Positions 8,872 through 16,818 of a DNA stretch of 33,602 bases are shown here, piece after piece. The notes under the pieces are model-generated. The model saw only the letters and a list, made by a program, of their open reading frames with translations. It was not told the DNA's origin and did not search any database. The translations under genes were made by a program, and so were the position numbers. Source of the DNA: Hylemonella sp. (lineage in GTDB: Bacteria > Pseudomonadota > Gammaproteobacteria > Burkholderiales > Burkholderiaceae_C); assembly GCA_030680575.1 (NCBI GenBank), contig JAUXVI010000010.1, positions 1-33,602 on the forward strand. The letters run 5' to 3'. Numbering within the stretch: the stretch's first letter is position 1; every line of letters begins with the position of its first letter.

Positions 8872-9984
8872 ATGCGCGTTTTCAGCATCAGTCCCGGCGG
8901 TGTGGTGGAAAGTAGCGGGCTGCCGACACAGTTGCCCGAGCAGGGCCATGTCTGGATCGCCTGCACGCGACAGGAACTCCACGAGCAACTGGCGTCTTTC
9001 CAGGCCATGCTGCAAACCCTGTGCGGTCTGCAACTGGTGGACCTGCACGTGTCGGACCTGCTCAACGTGCAGTTGCCCTCGCGCTTCGACTACACCTCGC
9101 AGTACGACCTGCTGGTGTTTCGCCGCCTGGCCACCGCGGTTGTCAATACAAGCGTCAATGGCAACGAGGCCATGCCCCCCAAGCTGCACAAACGCGGGGG
9201 GCCGCCCATCCTCAAGCGCATTGACACCAACCCGGTCGGTTTTGCCGTGTTCGAGCGCGTGCTGCTGACGGTACACCCAACGGATTGCGCTGCGCGTGAC
9301 GTCTATGCCAGCCGCTTGCTGCAATCCGGCGCGAGCGACATCCGCACCGCGACCAGCCGCCTGCCGGCCTCGCCGGCCGATCTGATGCTGCGCCTGGTCA
9401 ACCAGATGGTGGATGGTTTCCTGGAGTTGCGGCGTGAACTGACACGTCAGCTCGACCACTGGCAGGCCGAGCTGCTGAACCCGCGCACGCGTTTCAACAA
9501 CTGGGCCGCCCTGCTGGAAGCACGGCTGGCACTGCACCAGCTTGACGAAATCTGCGATGACCAGAGCGCCGCGGTGCAGGACTGGATTGAAGTCGTCAAG
9601 ACCTGGCCTGAAGCCTCCGATCCGGCCGCGCAGCGCGAGCATGACCTGCTGCTGGTGCGCAGCCGCGACTTGCTGGAGCACATCGAGCGCGTGGTGCACC
9701 ACGTGCGCCGGCTGGAACAGAGCGCCGAGACCGCGGTGCAGATGCACTTCAACGCCCAGAGCAACCGCACCAACGAGATCATGCGCACGCTCACGGTGCT
9801 GACTGCCATCTTCATGCCGCTGAACCTGATTGCCGGCATCTTCGGCATGAACTTCGACTTCATTCCGCTGTTGCACCACAGCGCCGGCTTCTGGTGGGCC
9901 ATGGGCTCGATGACGCTGATCGCCGTCGCCCTGACGCTCTACTTCTGGCGCAAGCGCTATCTGGAGCGTAGCAGCGGGCGCTGA
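8872..9984 (+). CDS. corA: CorA-family divalent cation transporter
   Basis: A 370-aa inner-membrane Mg2+/divalent cation channel of the CorA/ZntB superfamily. A long cytoplasmic N-terminal domain with helical stretches (for example around the LELRRELTRQLDHWQAELLNP segment) leads to two C-terminal membrane helices. The hallmark GMN follows the first (325-327, in LIAGIFGMNFDF), and the protein ends in the basic tail RKRYLERSSGR. The start at 8872 is supported by AGGA seven bases upstream; the longer frame opening at 8806 begins inside repeat R1. It lies 80 bp after hemB in the same direction and converges with the LON-domain gene (2-bp gap). Mg2+, Co2+/Ni2+ or Zn2+ preference cannot be told. 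Confidence 0.88.
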   Translation: MRVFSISPGGVVESSGLPTQLPEQGHVWIACTRQELHEQLASFQAMLQTLCGLQLVDLHVSDLLNVQLPSRFDYTSQYDLLVFRRLATAVVNTSVNGNEAMPPKLHKRGGPPILKRIDTNPVGFAVFERVLLTVHPTDCAARDVYASRLLQSGASDIRTATSRLPASPADLMLRLVNQMVDGFLELRRELTRQLDHWQAELLNPRTRFNNWAALLEARLALHQLDEICDDQSAAVQDWIEVVKTWPEASDPAAQREHDLLLVRSRDLLEHIERVVHHVRRLEQSAETAVQMHFNAQSNRTNEIMRTLTVLTAIFMPLNLIAGIFGMNFDFIPLLHHSAGFWWAMGSMTLIAVALTLYFWRKRYLERSSGR

Positions 9985-9986
9985 AC

Positions 9987-10670
9987 TCAGGCCGCGTCGG
10001 CCTGCGGTGCGCCACCAATCTGCAAGTGCTCCAGCAAGTCGGCCACCAGCTCCAGACGCAGCAGCGGGTTGTCCAGCGCCAGGAATTGTTGTTTGAGTTG
10101 CGGGCTCACTGGCAGCAGTTCGCTCCAGCGATGGGCCAGCCAGCCGCAGTCGTCCCAGTGGTAGGGCGCCTGGATCGGCAACGCGCGGATGGCCGCGTCA
10201 TCACCGCCCGCCTGCGCCTGCATGTGGGCCAGCAGCTGCTCCAGCCCGCGCCGCACATGCGCCAGGTCCGCTGGCACGGGCACCGGCGGGTCATCGGGCA
10301 GCCACTCGACCTGCCCCACCCACAGCCCATGCTTGAGCTGCTCGCTGCTGTTCAGGCGAAAACGCCGACCGCCGTGGCAGCGGATCACCATCAGCCCCGG
10401 CTGCGGGCGCTCCAGCGCGACGATGTGTGCCAGCGTGCCGACCGTTTGGAAAGATTCCGTCTCGAAGGCCTCGCCGTCGGCCGCATCGCTCCCGTGCTGA
10501 CGCTGGCGCACTTCCCGCCCCTGCGTCAGGCTCACCACCCCGAAGGGCGCGCCTTCCTTGTGGCAGCGGCCGATCAGATCGAGGTAGCGCACCTCGAAGA
10601 TGCGCAGCGGCAGCACACCGCCGGGGAACAGCACGGTCTGCAGGGGAAACAGCGGAAGCGTTATGGCCAT
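9987..10670 (-). CDS. LON substrate-binding-domain protein
   Basis: A 227-aa protein containing only the N-terminal (LAN/PUA-like) domain of Lon protease. It opens with LPLFPLQTVLFPGGVLPLRIFEVRYLDLI (5-33), typical of the family, has FGVVSLTQGREV (43-54), and ends with a helical region (PQLKQQFLALDNPLLRLELVADLLEHL) like that of Lon. There is no AAA+ or protease domain, so it is not a protease by itself. Function of stand-alone LON-domain proteins in Proteobacteria is not established. It starts 4 bp after the amidohydrolase stop and is the last gene of the minus-strand run beginning at 12911. Confidence 0.85.
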   Translation of the reverse strand: MAITLPLFPLQTVLFPGGVLPLRIFEVRYLDLIGRCHKEGAPFGVVSLTQGREVRQRQHGSDAADGEAFETESFQTVGTLAHIVALERPQPGLMVIRCHGGRRFRLNSSEQLKHGLWVGQVEWLPDDPPVPVPADLAHVRRGLEQLLAHMQAQAGGDDAAIRALPIQAPYHWDDCGWLAHRWSELLPVSPQLKQQFLALDNPLLRLELVADLLEHLQIGGAPQADAA

Positions 10671-10674
10671 GGGC

Positions 10675-11592
10675 TCAGGGCTTGGGCGTCAGGAACAGGG
10701 CGGCACCGTTGTCCCAGGCAATGCGCCGCGCCACCGCCGGCGGCAGGTCGCCGAGCCAGCGCCGGTAGCCCTGCATCAGGCCGTCGTAATACAGCCAGCG
10801 CTGGTTGATCCAGGTGTCCGAGCCAAGCAGGAAGCGCGTCGGGTACTTGAGCAGCAAAGCACGCCACTCGGGGCACAGCTGCCCCTCCTCGCAGGTCAGG
10901 CCGGGGCGGTAGGACAGCTCGCCCAGTAGCTGCGGGTACTTGGCCAGCAGCGCTGCCACCCGCTCGGGCGGCGTGCCGCTGATGCCGGTGTGGGCCCAGA
11001 TCAGCCGCGCCTTGGGTGCATGGGCCAGCAGCAGGTCGATCGCCACATCGTCCACATGCGCCAGGACAGCCAAGCCGTGCTGTTCGGCAAACTGCATCAG
11101 CTTCTTCGCCACTGGTCCGTTGGCATTGGCACTGTCGTAGAGATGGAACTCGCCAAGACCGCGGTAGGGGCCGGCCGCGGTGCCGCGCGCGAACTCGGCC
11201 TGCACCATGGCATAGATGCTCTCGTCCTGGAACCAGTTGTTGTAATCGGCGCGGTTGCGGTACAGGCGGATGAAGGGCACCACCGTGACGCCGGCCGCAC
11301 GCGTGGCAGCGCGTGCCTCGGCCAGGGCCTTGGTGCCGTCGTTGGGCCGGCTGTTGGCAATGATGGCCTGCACGCCGTTGCGTTGCATGCGCGCCAGAAC
11401 GTCTTCCAGCGGGTGCGGGCCAGCCTGGCCGTTCCAGGCCTCTTCGTTGTAGTGCAGATGGGCGTCGAACAGTGGACCGCTGTAGTCGGCCGCCTGCGCC
11501 AGCCCAGAAAACGCTCCTAAAACAAGAGCGCCTAGCGCATATTTGACGGGTCCTAAAGCCTTAAATCGCCAGAAGATCGCAGGCCGACGCAT
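10675..11592 (-). CDS. Secreted amidohydrolase-family (TIM-barrel) hydrolase
   Basis: A 305-aa amidohydrolase-2-like metal enzyme, probably exported. Metal-site candidates are HxH at H45/H47 ([12 protein letters not shown]), E148 (GLGEFHLYD), H179 (LAHVDD), H201 ([10 protein letters not shown]) and D259 (LLGSDTW). Residues 1-34 look like a signal peptide ending AQA before ADYSG; its hydrophobic core is encoded by repeat R2. ATG 11592 was chosen because GGGTGAG lies just upstream; a GTG at 11601 (three codons longer, overlapping the upstream stop) is the alternative. It is followed by the LON-domain gene after 4 bp. Substrate is unknown. Confidence 0.8.
   Translation of the reverse strand: MRRPAIFWRFKALGPVKYALGALVLGAFSGLAQAADYSGPLFDAHLHYNEEAWNGQAGPHPLEDVLARMQRNGVQAIIANSRPNDGTKALAEARAATRAAGVTVVPFIRLYRNRADYNNWFQDESIYAMVQAEFARGTAAGPYRGLGEFHLYDSANANGPVAKKLMQFAEQHGLAVLAHVDDVAIDLLLAHAPKARLIWAHTGISGTPPERVAALLAKYPQLLGELSYRPGLTCEEGQLCPEWRALLLKYPTRFLLGSDTWINQRWLYYDGLMQGYRRWLGDLPPAVARRIAWDNGAALFLTPKP
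11509..11568 (+). repeat. Interspersed repeat family R, copy R2 (inside the amidohydrolase gene)
   Basis: The core AGAGCGCCTAGCGCATAT (11525-11542), then TTGACGGGTCCTAAAGCC, matches R3 at 16 of 18 core positions and R1 at 15 of 18. The copy lies entirely inside the amidohydrolase gene, opposite to its coding strand. It encodes about residues 9-28, the n-region end and hydrophobic core of the signal peptide. Confidence 0.75.
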
Positions 11593-11597
11593 GAGGC

Positions 11598-12281
11598 TCA
11601 CCCGAGGTGTTTGGCGAAGAAGGTCAGCGTGCGTTCGCGCGCCAAGGCAGCGGCCGCAGCGTCGTAAGCGCCGCGATGGTCGCAGTTGAAACCGTGGTTG
11701 GCCGGGTAGATGTGCACCTCGACTTCAGGATGGGCCTGCTGGAAGGCGGCCACACCGTCGAGCGGGATCCAGTGGTCCTTCTCGCCGAAATGGGCCAGCA
11801 CCGGGCACTTCGGGGTGCGCGCGATTTCAGCCGGCGCGGTGATGCCGCCGCCGTAGTAGGGCACGGCCGCGCTCACGCCATGGAGCAGGCAGGCGGTGCG
11901 CCAGGTCAGCAGACCGCCCCAGCAATAGCCGACCACCCCCACCTTGCCGGCCTGGGCCGCGTGGTCGATGGCAGCCTGGATGTCCTGCAGCACGCCCGGC
12001 TCCGGCAGCGCTTCCACCGTGGCCTTGAGCGCCATGCCGGCGCTCATGTCATCCGGCGCGTAGCCGAGCTCGACGCCGGGCTTGACGCGGTGAAAGGTGG
12101 ACGGCGCCACCGCCAGGTAACCGGCGGCGGCATACCCGTCGGCCACGGCACGGATGTGCGCGTTGACGCCGAAGATTTCCTGCAACACCACCACGGCGCC
12201 GTGCGGCTTGGCGACGGGCTGTGCCACATAGGCGGGAAAGGAAAAGCCATCGGCGGCTTTCAGATCGATGAACTGACCCAT
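11598..12281 (-). CDS. Dienelactone hydrolase family protein
   Basis: A 227-aa cytoplasmic alpha/beta hydrolase of the dienelactone hydrolase family (carboxymethylenebutenolidase-like). The nucleophile is C120 in GYCWGG, the acid D169 in GEKDHWIP and the histidine H196 in ANHGFNC; E36 (LQEIFGVN) is the conserved glutamate that interacts with the nucleophile in this family. A good ribosome binding site, AGGAG, lies eight bases before the ATG. It follows the HCCA-isomerase-like gene (24-bp gap) and overlaps the start region of the amidohydrolase gene. With no catechol or chlorocatechol genes nearby, a role in aromatic breakdown is possible but not shown. Confidence 0.88.
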   Translation of the reverse strand: MGQFIDLKAADGFSFPAYVAQPVAKPHGAVVVLQEIFGVNAHIRAVADGYAAAGYLAVAPSTFHRVKPGVELGYAPDDMSAGMALKATVEALPEPGVLQDIQAAIDHAAQAGKVGVVGYCWGGLLTWRTACLLHGVSAAVPYYGGGITAPAEIARTPKCPVLAHFGEKDHWIPLDGVAAFQQAHPEVEVHIYPANHGFNCDHRGAYDAAAAALARERTLTFFAKHLG

Positions 12282-12305
12282 TGTGTTTCTCCTTGTGTCT
12301 TGCGT

Positions 12306-12911
12306 TCAGGTGGACTTGAGCTTGCGTTCGACGAAATCGAGCCGGTCCTGGCCCCAGAAAATTTCGCCATCGATCACGTAACTGGGTGCGCCAAAAACGC
12401 CGGCGTCGATCGCCTGCTGGGTGTTGGCCTCGTAGCGCTCGCGCACCGTCTGGCTGAAGGCCTGCTCCAGTCGTTTGGCATCCAGCCCCTGCTCGGCCAG
12501 CAGTTCGGCCAGCACTTTTTCGTCGGCAATGTTGCGCTCCTGCGCCCACACCGCGGCCAGCACCGCGCCGGCAAGCTGCATGGCGGCAGCGGTGCCGTCG
12601 TGCAGGTCGACGGCGATGATCAGGCAGGCCGCATCGTCGCCGCTGACCGGAAAGTATTTGGGCTGGGGATGCAGTGGCATCTGCAGGTAGTCGCTGTAGC
12701 GCTTGAGCTCCAGCAGGCGGTAGGCTTGGCGCTGCGGCGCGCGCTTCGGCAGCGGCAGGCCGCCGGAGATCGGGAACACCTTGCCACCCAGGTCGACCGG
12801 CAGCATCCGGATCATGGCGCCGGCGGCCTGGGCCATGGCGGCGAAACGCTGGTGACCGAGGTAAGTCCAGGGGCTTTGCGGCGCGAAGTAATAGTCAACC
12901 GTGTGACGCAT
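12306..12911 (-). CDS. 2-hydroxychromene-2-carboxylate isomerase-like (DsbA/GST-kappa fold)
   Basis: A 201-aa thioredoxin-fold protein of the HCCA isomerase/GST-kappa group. It starts VDYYFAPQSPWTYLGHQRF with S13 in the position of the glutathione-activating serine. The C-terminal motif GVFGAPSYVIDGEIFWGQDRL (171-190) contains the cis-proline P176. There is no CxxC pair, so it is not a disulfide oxidoreductase. HCCA isomerase acts in naphthalene breakdown, but most chromosomal homologues have unknown substrates. It heads the minus-strand run with dienelactone hydrolase, amidohydrolase and LON-domain protein, and is divergent from the SDR gene. Confidence 0.85.
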   Translation of the reverse strand: MRHTVDYYFAPQSPWTYLGHQRFAAMAQAAGAMIRMLPVDLGGKVFPISGGLPLPKRAPQRQAYRLLELKRYSDYLQMPLHPQPKYFPVSGDDAACLIIAVDLHDGTAAAMQLAGAVLAAVWAQERNIADEKVLAELLAEQGLDAKRLEQAFSQTVRERYEANTQQAIDAGVFGAPSYVIDGEIFWGQDRLDFVERKLKST

Positions 12912-12962
12912 ACGTGTCTCCTCATTTTGGCGGCAATGGTATCTTGTGATTCATTCACGCGC

Positions 12963-12967
12963 AGGAG
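12963..12967 (+). promoter_or_regulatory. Ribosome binding site deciding the SDR start
   Basis: AGGAG at 12963-12967 is one base from ATG 12969 but exactly seven bases from TTG 12975. The spacing favours TTG as the real start of the downstream SDR gene; ATG would place the Shine-Dalgarno sequence too close. Confidence 0.5.
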
Positions 12968-12974
12968 AATGGTC

Positions 12975-13721
12975 TTGGACAAGGTGCTACTCATCACTGG
13001 CGGCAGTCGCGGCATTGGCGCCGCCACGGCCCTGCTGGCCGCGCAGCGCGGCTACGCGGTGGCAGTCAACTACACCAGCAACGCAGCGGCGGCCGACGAC
13101 GTGGTACGGCAGATCCGCGCCGCCGGCGGCAATGCCATCACGGTCCAGGCCGATGTGGCCGATGAGACGCAGGTGCTGACCATGTTCGAGCAGGTCGAGA
13201 CCCAGCTCGGCCGGCTCACGGCACTGGTGAACAACGCCGGCGTGGTGGACACCGCGCAACGTGTGGACGAACAGAGCCTGACGCGTTGGCGTCGCATGTT
13301 CGAGATCAACGTCTTCGGCACCCTGCTGTGCGCGCGCGAAGCGGTGCGGCGCATGAGCACGCGCCATGGCGGCAACGGTGGGGCCATCGTGAACGTGAGC
13401 AGTGTGGCCGCCACGCTGGGCGCACCGAACCAGTACGTGGACTACGCCGCCGCCAAGGGTGCGGTCGACGTTTTCACGCTCGGCCTGGCGCGCGAGGTGG
13501 CCACCGAGGGCGTGCGCGTCAACGCGGTGCGGCCCGGCATCATCGACACCGAGATCCACGCCAGCGGCGGCCAGCCCGACCGTGCCCATCGCCTGGCGCC
13601 GCAGATTCCGATGCAGCGCCCCGGCACGGCGCAGGAGGTTGCCCACGCCATCGTCTGGCTGCTGTCGGACGAGGCCGGCTACGCCACCGGCAGCATTCTG
13701 GATGTCACCGGAGGACGCTGA
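12975..13721 (+). CDS. Short-chain dehydrogenase/reductase (SDR)
   Basis: A 248-aa classical NAD(P)-dependent SDR. The cofactor motif TGGSRGIG is at 8-15, D60 in QADV contacts the adenine ring, NNAG is at 86-89, and the catalytic S143, Y157 and K161 are in VSS...YAAAK. The N-terminal MDKVLLITGG fits glucose/3-oxoacyl-reductase-like SDRs. The TTG start was chosen on ribosome-binding-site spacing; ATG 12969 would add two residues. The stop overlaps the start of marC by one base (TGATG), so the two are translationally coupled. Substrate is unknown. Confidence 0.87.
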   Translation: MDKVLLITGGSRGIGAATALLAAQRGYAVAVNYTSNAAAADDVVRQIRAAGGNAITVQADVADETQVLTMFEQVETQLGRLTALVNNAGVVDTAQRVDEQSLTRWRRMFEINVFGTLLCAREAVRRMSTRHGGNGGAIVNVSSVAATLGAPNQYVDYAAAKGAVDVFTLGLAREVATEGVRVNAVRPGIIDTEIHASGGQPDRAHRLAPQIPMQRPGTAQEVAHAIVWLLSDEAGYATGSILDVTGGR

Positions 13722-14353
13722 TGGACTTCAAACCCCTCGTCACCCTGCTGGCCATCGTCAATCCACTGGCCATCGTGCCCTTTTTCATCCACTACACGCA
13801 CGGCTTCACACGTGAGCAAAGACTGCGCACAATCTGGATCTCGTCCTTCAGCGCCTTTGCCGTGATCGCCATCAGCGCGCTGCTGGGCCTGCAGATTCTG
13901 GCCTTCTTCGGTATTTCACTGGCCAGTTTCCAGGTCGGCGGCGGCATGCTGCTGCTGACCTCGGCCCTGGCCATGCTCAATGCGCAACCGGCTGAAGCCC
14001 GGTCGAATGCCGAGGAAATGCAGAGTGCCGCCGAACGCTCGGCCGCGCGTGCCAGCATCGCCGTGGTGCCACTGACGATTCCGCTGCTCACCGGCCCGGC
14101 CACCATGTCCACCGTGGTGATCTACGCCGACAAGGCGAAAGACCTGCTGCAACTCGGCACGCTGGTGGGCTACGGCGTGGTGGTGGCGCTGGCCACGGCG
14201 CTGTGTTTTGCCCTGGCCCAGCCGATCGCGCGCGTGCTGGGCAAAACCGGCATCAACGTCATGACCCGACTCATGGGCCTGATCCTGGCCGCCTTGGCGG
14301 TGGAGGTGATGTCCGACGGGCTGGTGAAACTGTTCCCGGCCCTCGGTCGTTAG
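13721..14353 (+). CDS. MarC-family integral membrane protein
   Basis: A 210-aa membrane protein with about six helices. It matches the MarC family: MDFKPLVTLLAIVNPLAIVPFFI at the start, FQVGGGMLLLTSALAML in the third helix region, and VVPLTIPLLTGPATMSTVVIYA in the centre. The family was once linked to multiple antibiotic resistance, but this was later withdrawn and its function is open. GGAGG (13710-13714) six bases upstream and the one-base overlap with the SDR stop fix the start. It converges with the lipoprotein gene at 14388. Confidence 0.88.
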   Translation: MDFKPLVTLLAIVNPLAIVPFFIHYTHGFTREQRLRTIWISSFSAFAVIAISALLGLQILAFFGISLASFQVGGGMLLLTSALAMLNAQPAEARSNAEEMQSAAERSAARASIAVVPLTIPLLTGPATMSTVVIYADKAKDLLQLGTLVGYGVVVALATALCFALAQPIARVLGKTGINVMTRLMGLILAALAVEVMSDGLVKLFPALGR

Positions 14354-14387
14354 AGTCCAGCGAGATGTGCACCCGCGGCGCGGCGCG

Positions 14388-15032
14388 TCAACGCCACTGC
14401 CGCAGCCACTGCGCCAGCTCGTCCACCGCCGCATCGGTGGCGGTGCTCAGGGCGCGTACGCCGCCGGCCGCATCGGCGCTCGGCGCCGGCCGCTTCACCA
14501 CCACCGTGCGTTGCGCCATCATGCGCTCGCCCGAGGGCAGGCGCTGGCGCACCGTGGCGCGCAGGCGCAGCTGGCCGCTGCTTTTATCGGTGGCATCGAA
14601 TACCTGGCTGAACTCCTCCAGTTCCAGTTGCAGCACCCGCGGCGCATCTTCGCCCGGGCGCAGCACGGTGAACTGGCCGCTCAGGCCCTCGCGCAGACGC
14701 TGCTGCACCAGCTCGGCCGGCGGCATAGCCCAGCGCGCCTGGGTGTAAGCGCGCAGTTGCTGCCCGTCGGCATACGCCAGGCGGTAAAGCATGGCGTTGC
14801 CGTCGAACGCCGGCGTCGCCTGCACGGTGACGGCCAGCGCCGGCAAGGCTGCGGCCGCCGGCGCGGCGGGCGTTGCGCCCGGCGAACGGGCCCCAAAGTC
14901 GTACAGCAGCGGACTGGGCCCCCGCTGGGGCAGCGCGCAACCCGACAGCACTCCCGCCAGAATAAGCACAAAAACGGCCACAGACCTCGTCAAATAAGCG
15001 CCAACAGCTCTCGAATTCATAGCATTCCTCAT
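14388..15032 (-). CDS. ABC-type transport auxiliary lipoprotein (PqiC/DUF330-like)
   Basis: A 214-aa outer-membrane-type lipoprotein. After a basic n-region and hydrophobic stretch, the lipobox LSGC gives lipidated C32. The mature part has LYDFGARSP and a region ending in a conserved helical C-terminus, like the PqiC/ABC-transport auxiliary component. The start ATG overlaps the MCE gene stop (ATGA), with AGGGAG upstream. It is the fourth gene of the lipid ABC transporter operon, where such lipoproteins are thought to be the outer-membrane partner of the MCE component. Confidence 0.85.
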   Translation of the reverse strand: MRNAMNSRAVGAYLTRSVAVFVLILAGVLSGCALPQRGPSPLLYDFGARSPGATPAAPAAAALPALAVTVQATPAFDGNAMLYRLAYADGQQLRAYTQARWAMPPAELVQQRLREGLSGQFTVLRPGEDAPRVLQLELEEFSQVFDATDKSSGQLRLRATVRQRLPSGERMMAQRTVVVKRPAPSADAAGGVRALSTATDAAVDELAQWLRQWR

Positions 15033-15937
15033 GGCTTTTCTCCCTGCGTCATCAACGGCGCGACAAACCCGGGCTCACCGGGACCAGGCAAGGTCAGCCC
15101 CGGGCCCAACAGCAGGGTCTGCGGGTTGTCCTGCAGCGTACCGGCCATGCGCCTCACTTGGCGGGCAGCGTGGCCGGTCTCATCCAGGGCACGGTTCAGG
15201 CGCGGCAAGAGATCACTCTCTTGCGACAGCTGATCCAGTGCGCCCCCGGGCTGCTGCAGACGCTGTGCCAGGCGGCCGTACTCAGCCACTGTTTTCTTCG
15301 CCTCATCAGCACTGCCGGCCACGCTGCCGGCCGCGGTACGCAAGGACTGCAGGGCCGTGCCGGCCTCTTTCATCACCGGCGGCAGGCTGGCAGCGGCCTG
15401 CCCGATGGCGTCGATGCTGGTGACCAGCGTCTTCTGGTTCTCGCTGGCCAGCAACTGGTTGATGCGGCGGCTGGTTTCTTCCAGCTGCGCCAGGATGCGG
15501 CCACTCTGCTCGGACAGTTGCCCCACCAGCCCCAAATGCATCGGGATGCGGGCAGGTTGCTCGTCGTTGGTGGGCAGCGGCTCCTTCGACTGTCCGGTAT
15601 CGTCAAGCTGCACGAACGCGATGCCCGTCACACCCTGAAAACCGAGTGAGGCAAACGTCGAGCGAGTGACAGGCGTGTTGGCGGCCACCGCGATGCGCAC
15701 CAGCACATTGCCCGGCACTTGCGGGTCAAAACGGATGTCCGCCACCTTGCCTACCTTGACGCCGCGAAAGCGAACCGAGGCCTGTTGTTGCAGACCGGTC
15801 ACCGGGTCATCGGTGGTGACATCAAAGGTCAGCAAGTCACCCGACTCCCGCGTGAGCCAGACGGCCAGCACCACCAGCACGGTGGAGAGCAGCAGCACGA
15901 AGGCGCCGGCGGCAATGGCATGGGCTTTGTTTTCCAT
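15029..15937 (-). CDS. MCE-domain (MlaD-like) lipid transport protein
   Basis: A 302-aa inner-membrane-anchored periplasmic protein. One N-terminal helix (about 8-28) is followed by a single MCE domain (about 38-112), with VRFRGVKVGKVADIRF and GFQGVTGIAFVQLDD, and a long helical C-terminal part that probably oligomerises. MCE proteins form a hexameric ring that shuttles phospholipids between permease and outer-membrane partners. It lies between the ATPase gene and the lipoprotein gene in the operon. The longer C-terminal helix region fits the single-MCE, PqiC-linked systems better than classical MlaD. Confidence 0.88.
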   Translation of the reverse strand: MENKAHAIAAGAFVLLLSTVLVVLAVWLTRESGDLLTFDVTTDDPVTGLQQQASVRFRGVKVGKVADIRFDPQVPGNVLVRIAVAANTPVTRSTFASLGFQGVTGIAFVQLDDTGQSKEPLPTNDEQPARIPMHLGLVGQLSEQSGRILAQLEETSRRINQLLASENQKTLVTSIDAIGQAAASLPPVMKEAGTALQSLRTAAGSVAGSADEAKKTVAEYGRLAQRLQQPGGALDQLSQESDLLPRLNRALDETGHAARQVRRMAGTLQDNPQTLLLGPGLTLPGPGEPGFVAPLMTQGEKP

Positions 15938-15959
15938 AAGGTTCTTTCAAGCTCGCTTT

Positions 15960-16763
15960 TTACACGGCGGGCGGCGTTTCGTGCAACAGGGCCACGGCGC
16001 GCCGGCCCCGTTCACCAAGGAAAAATTCGCGAATGAAGGGATGGTCGAACGCCATCACCTCGCGCGGCGTGCCGCTGACGATGACCCGGTGCTCGGCCAG
16101 CACCGCCACACGGGTGCTGAGCTCGAACAGGGTGTCCAGGTCGTGCGTGACCATCACCACCGTCAGACCGAGTTCACGATGCAGCGAACGCAGCAGGCGG
16201 CAAAAGGCTTCGGCACTGTCCGGGTCCAGGCCCGCGGTGGGCTCGTCCAGCAAGAGCAGGGGCGGGTCCATCACCAGCGCACGTGCCAGCGCCACACGCT
16301 TGATCATGCCGCCCGACAGGTCTGCCGGCATCTTGTGCGCCTGCGACGGGTCGAGCCCGACCATCTGCAGCTTGACCAGCGCCGCATCGCGCACCAGGTC
16401 GTCCGGCAGAGTGCCGAGCTCACGCAAGGGAAAAGCAATGTTGTCCAGCACACTGAAGGCCGAGAACAAGGCGCCGCGCTGGAACAACATGCCCACCCGG
16501 CTGGCCGCGCCCGGCTCGCCCAGGTGCGCCGCCGACCGGCCCATCACCATGACGCGGCCGCCACTGGGCCGCTCCAGCCCCAGCATCTGGCGCAGCAGCA
16601 CCGTCTTGCCGCTGCCCGAGCCGCCAACGATGGACATCAACTCACCGGCATGGACCTGCAAGTCCAGGTCGCGGTGCACCACGAACTCCCGGCCAGCAGT
16701 GCGAAACACCGAAGACAGTTTTTCGATGTCCACCAGCGGGGTATCAGGACGTGCCTCGCTCAT
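15960..16763 (-). CDS. Lipid ABC transporter ATP-binding protein (MlaF-like)
   Basis: A 267-aa ABC ATPase. Walker A GGSGSGKT is at 47-54, Q-loop Q95, signature LSGGM at 149-153, Walker B LLLLDEP with D173/E174, and switch H207 (VMVTHDL). The LSGGMIKRVALARAL sequence is typical of MlaF-type ATPases. The ATG at 16763 has GGAGG seven bases upstream; a frame opening 29 codons earlier would overlap the permease gene and lacks support. It energises lipid movement by the permease encoded just upstream (55-bp gap). Confidence 0.92.
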   Translation of the reverse strand: MSEARPDTPLVDIEKLSSVFRTAGREFVVHRDLDLQVHAGELMSIVGGSGSGKTVLLRQMLGLERPSGGRVMVMGRSAAHLGEPGAASRVGMLFQRGALFSAFSVLDNIAFPLRELGTLPDDLVRDAALVKLQMVGLDPSQAHKMPADLSGGMIKRVALARALVMDPPLLLLDEPTAGLDPDSAEAFCRLLRSLHRELGLTVVMVTHDLDTLFELSTRVAVLAEHRVIVSGTPREVMAFDHPFIREFFLGERGRRAVALLHETPPAV

Positions 16764-16818
16764 CGGGCGACCTCCGCGCAGCACGCTGCGGCATTCACCG
16801 TGGGGGTGGCCCGGCGGC

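Noticed and set aside
11607..12960. Long N-terminal extension of the SDR frame on the plus strand
   Set aside because: The frame runs through the antisense of the dienelactone hydrolase and isomerase genes; the SDR fold starts only near 12975.
13721..14353. MarC as a multidrug resistance protein
   Set aside because: The historical link to the mar phenotype was not upheld; family function is unknown.
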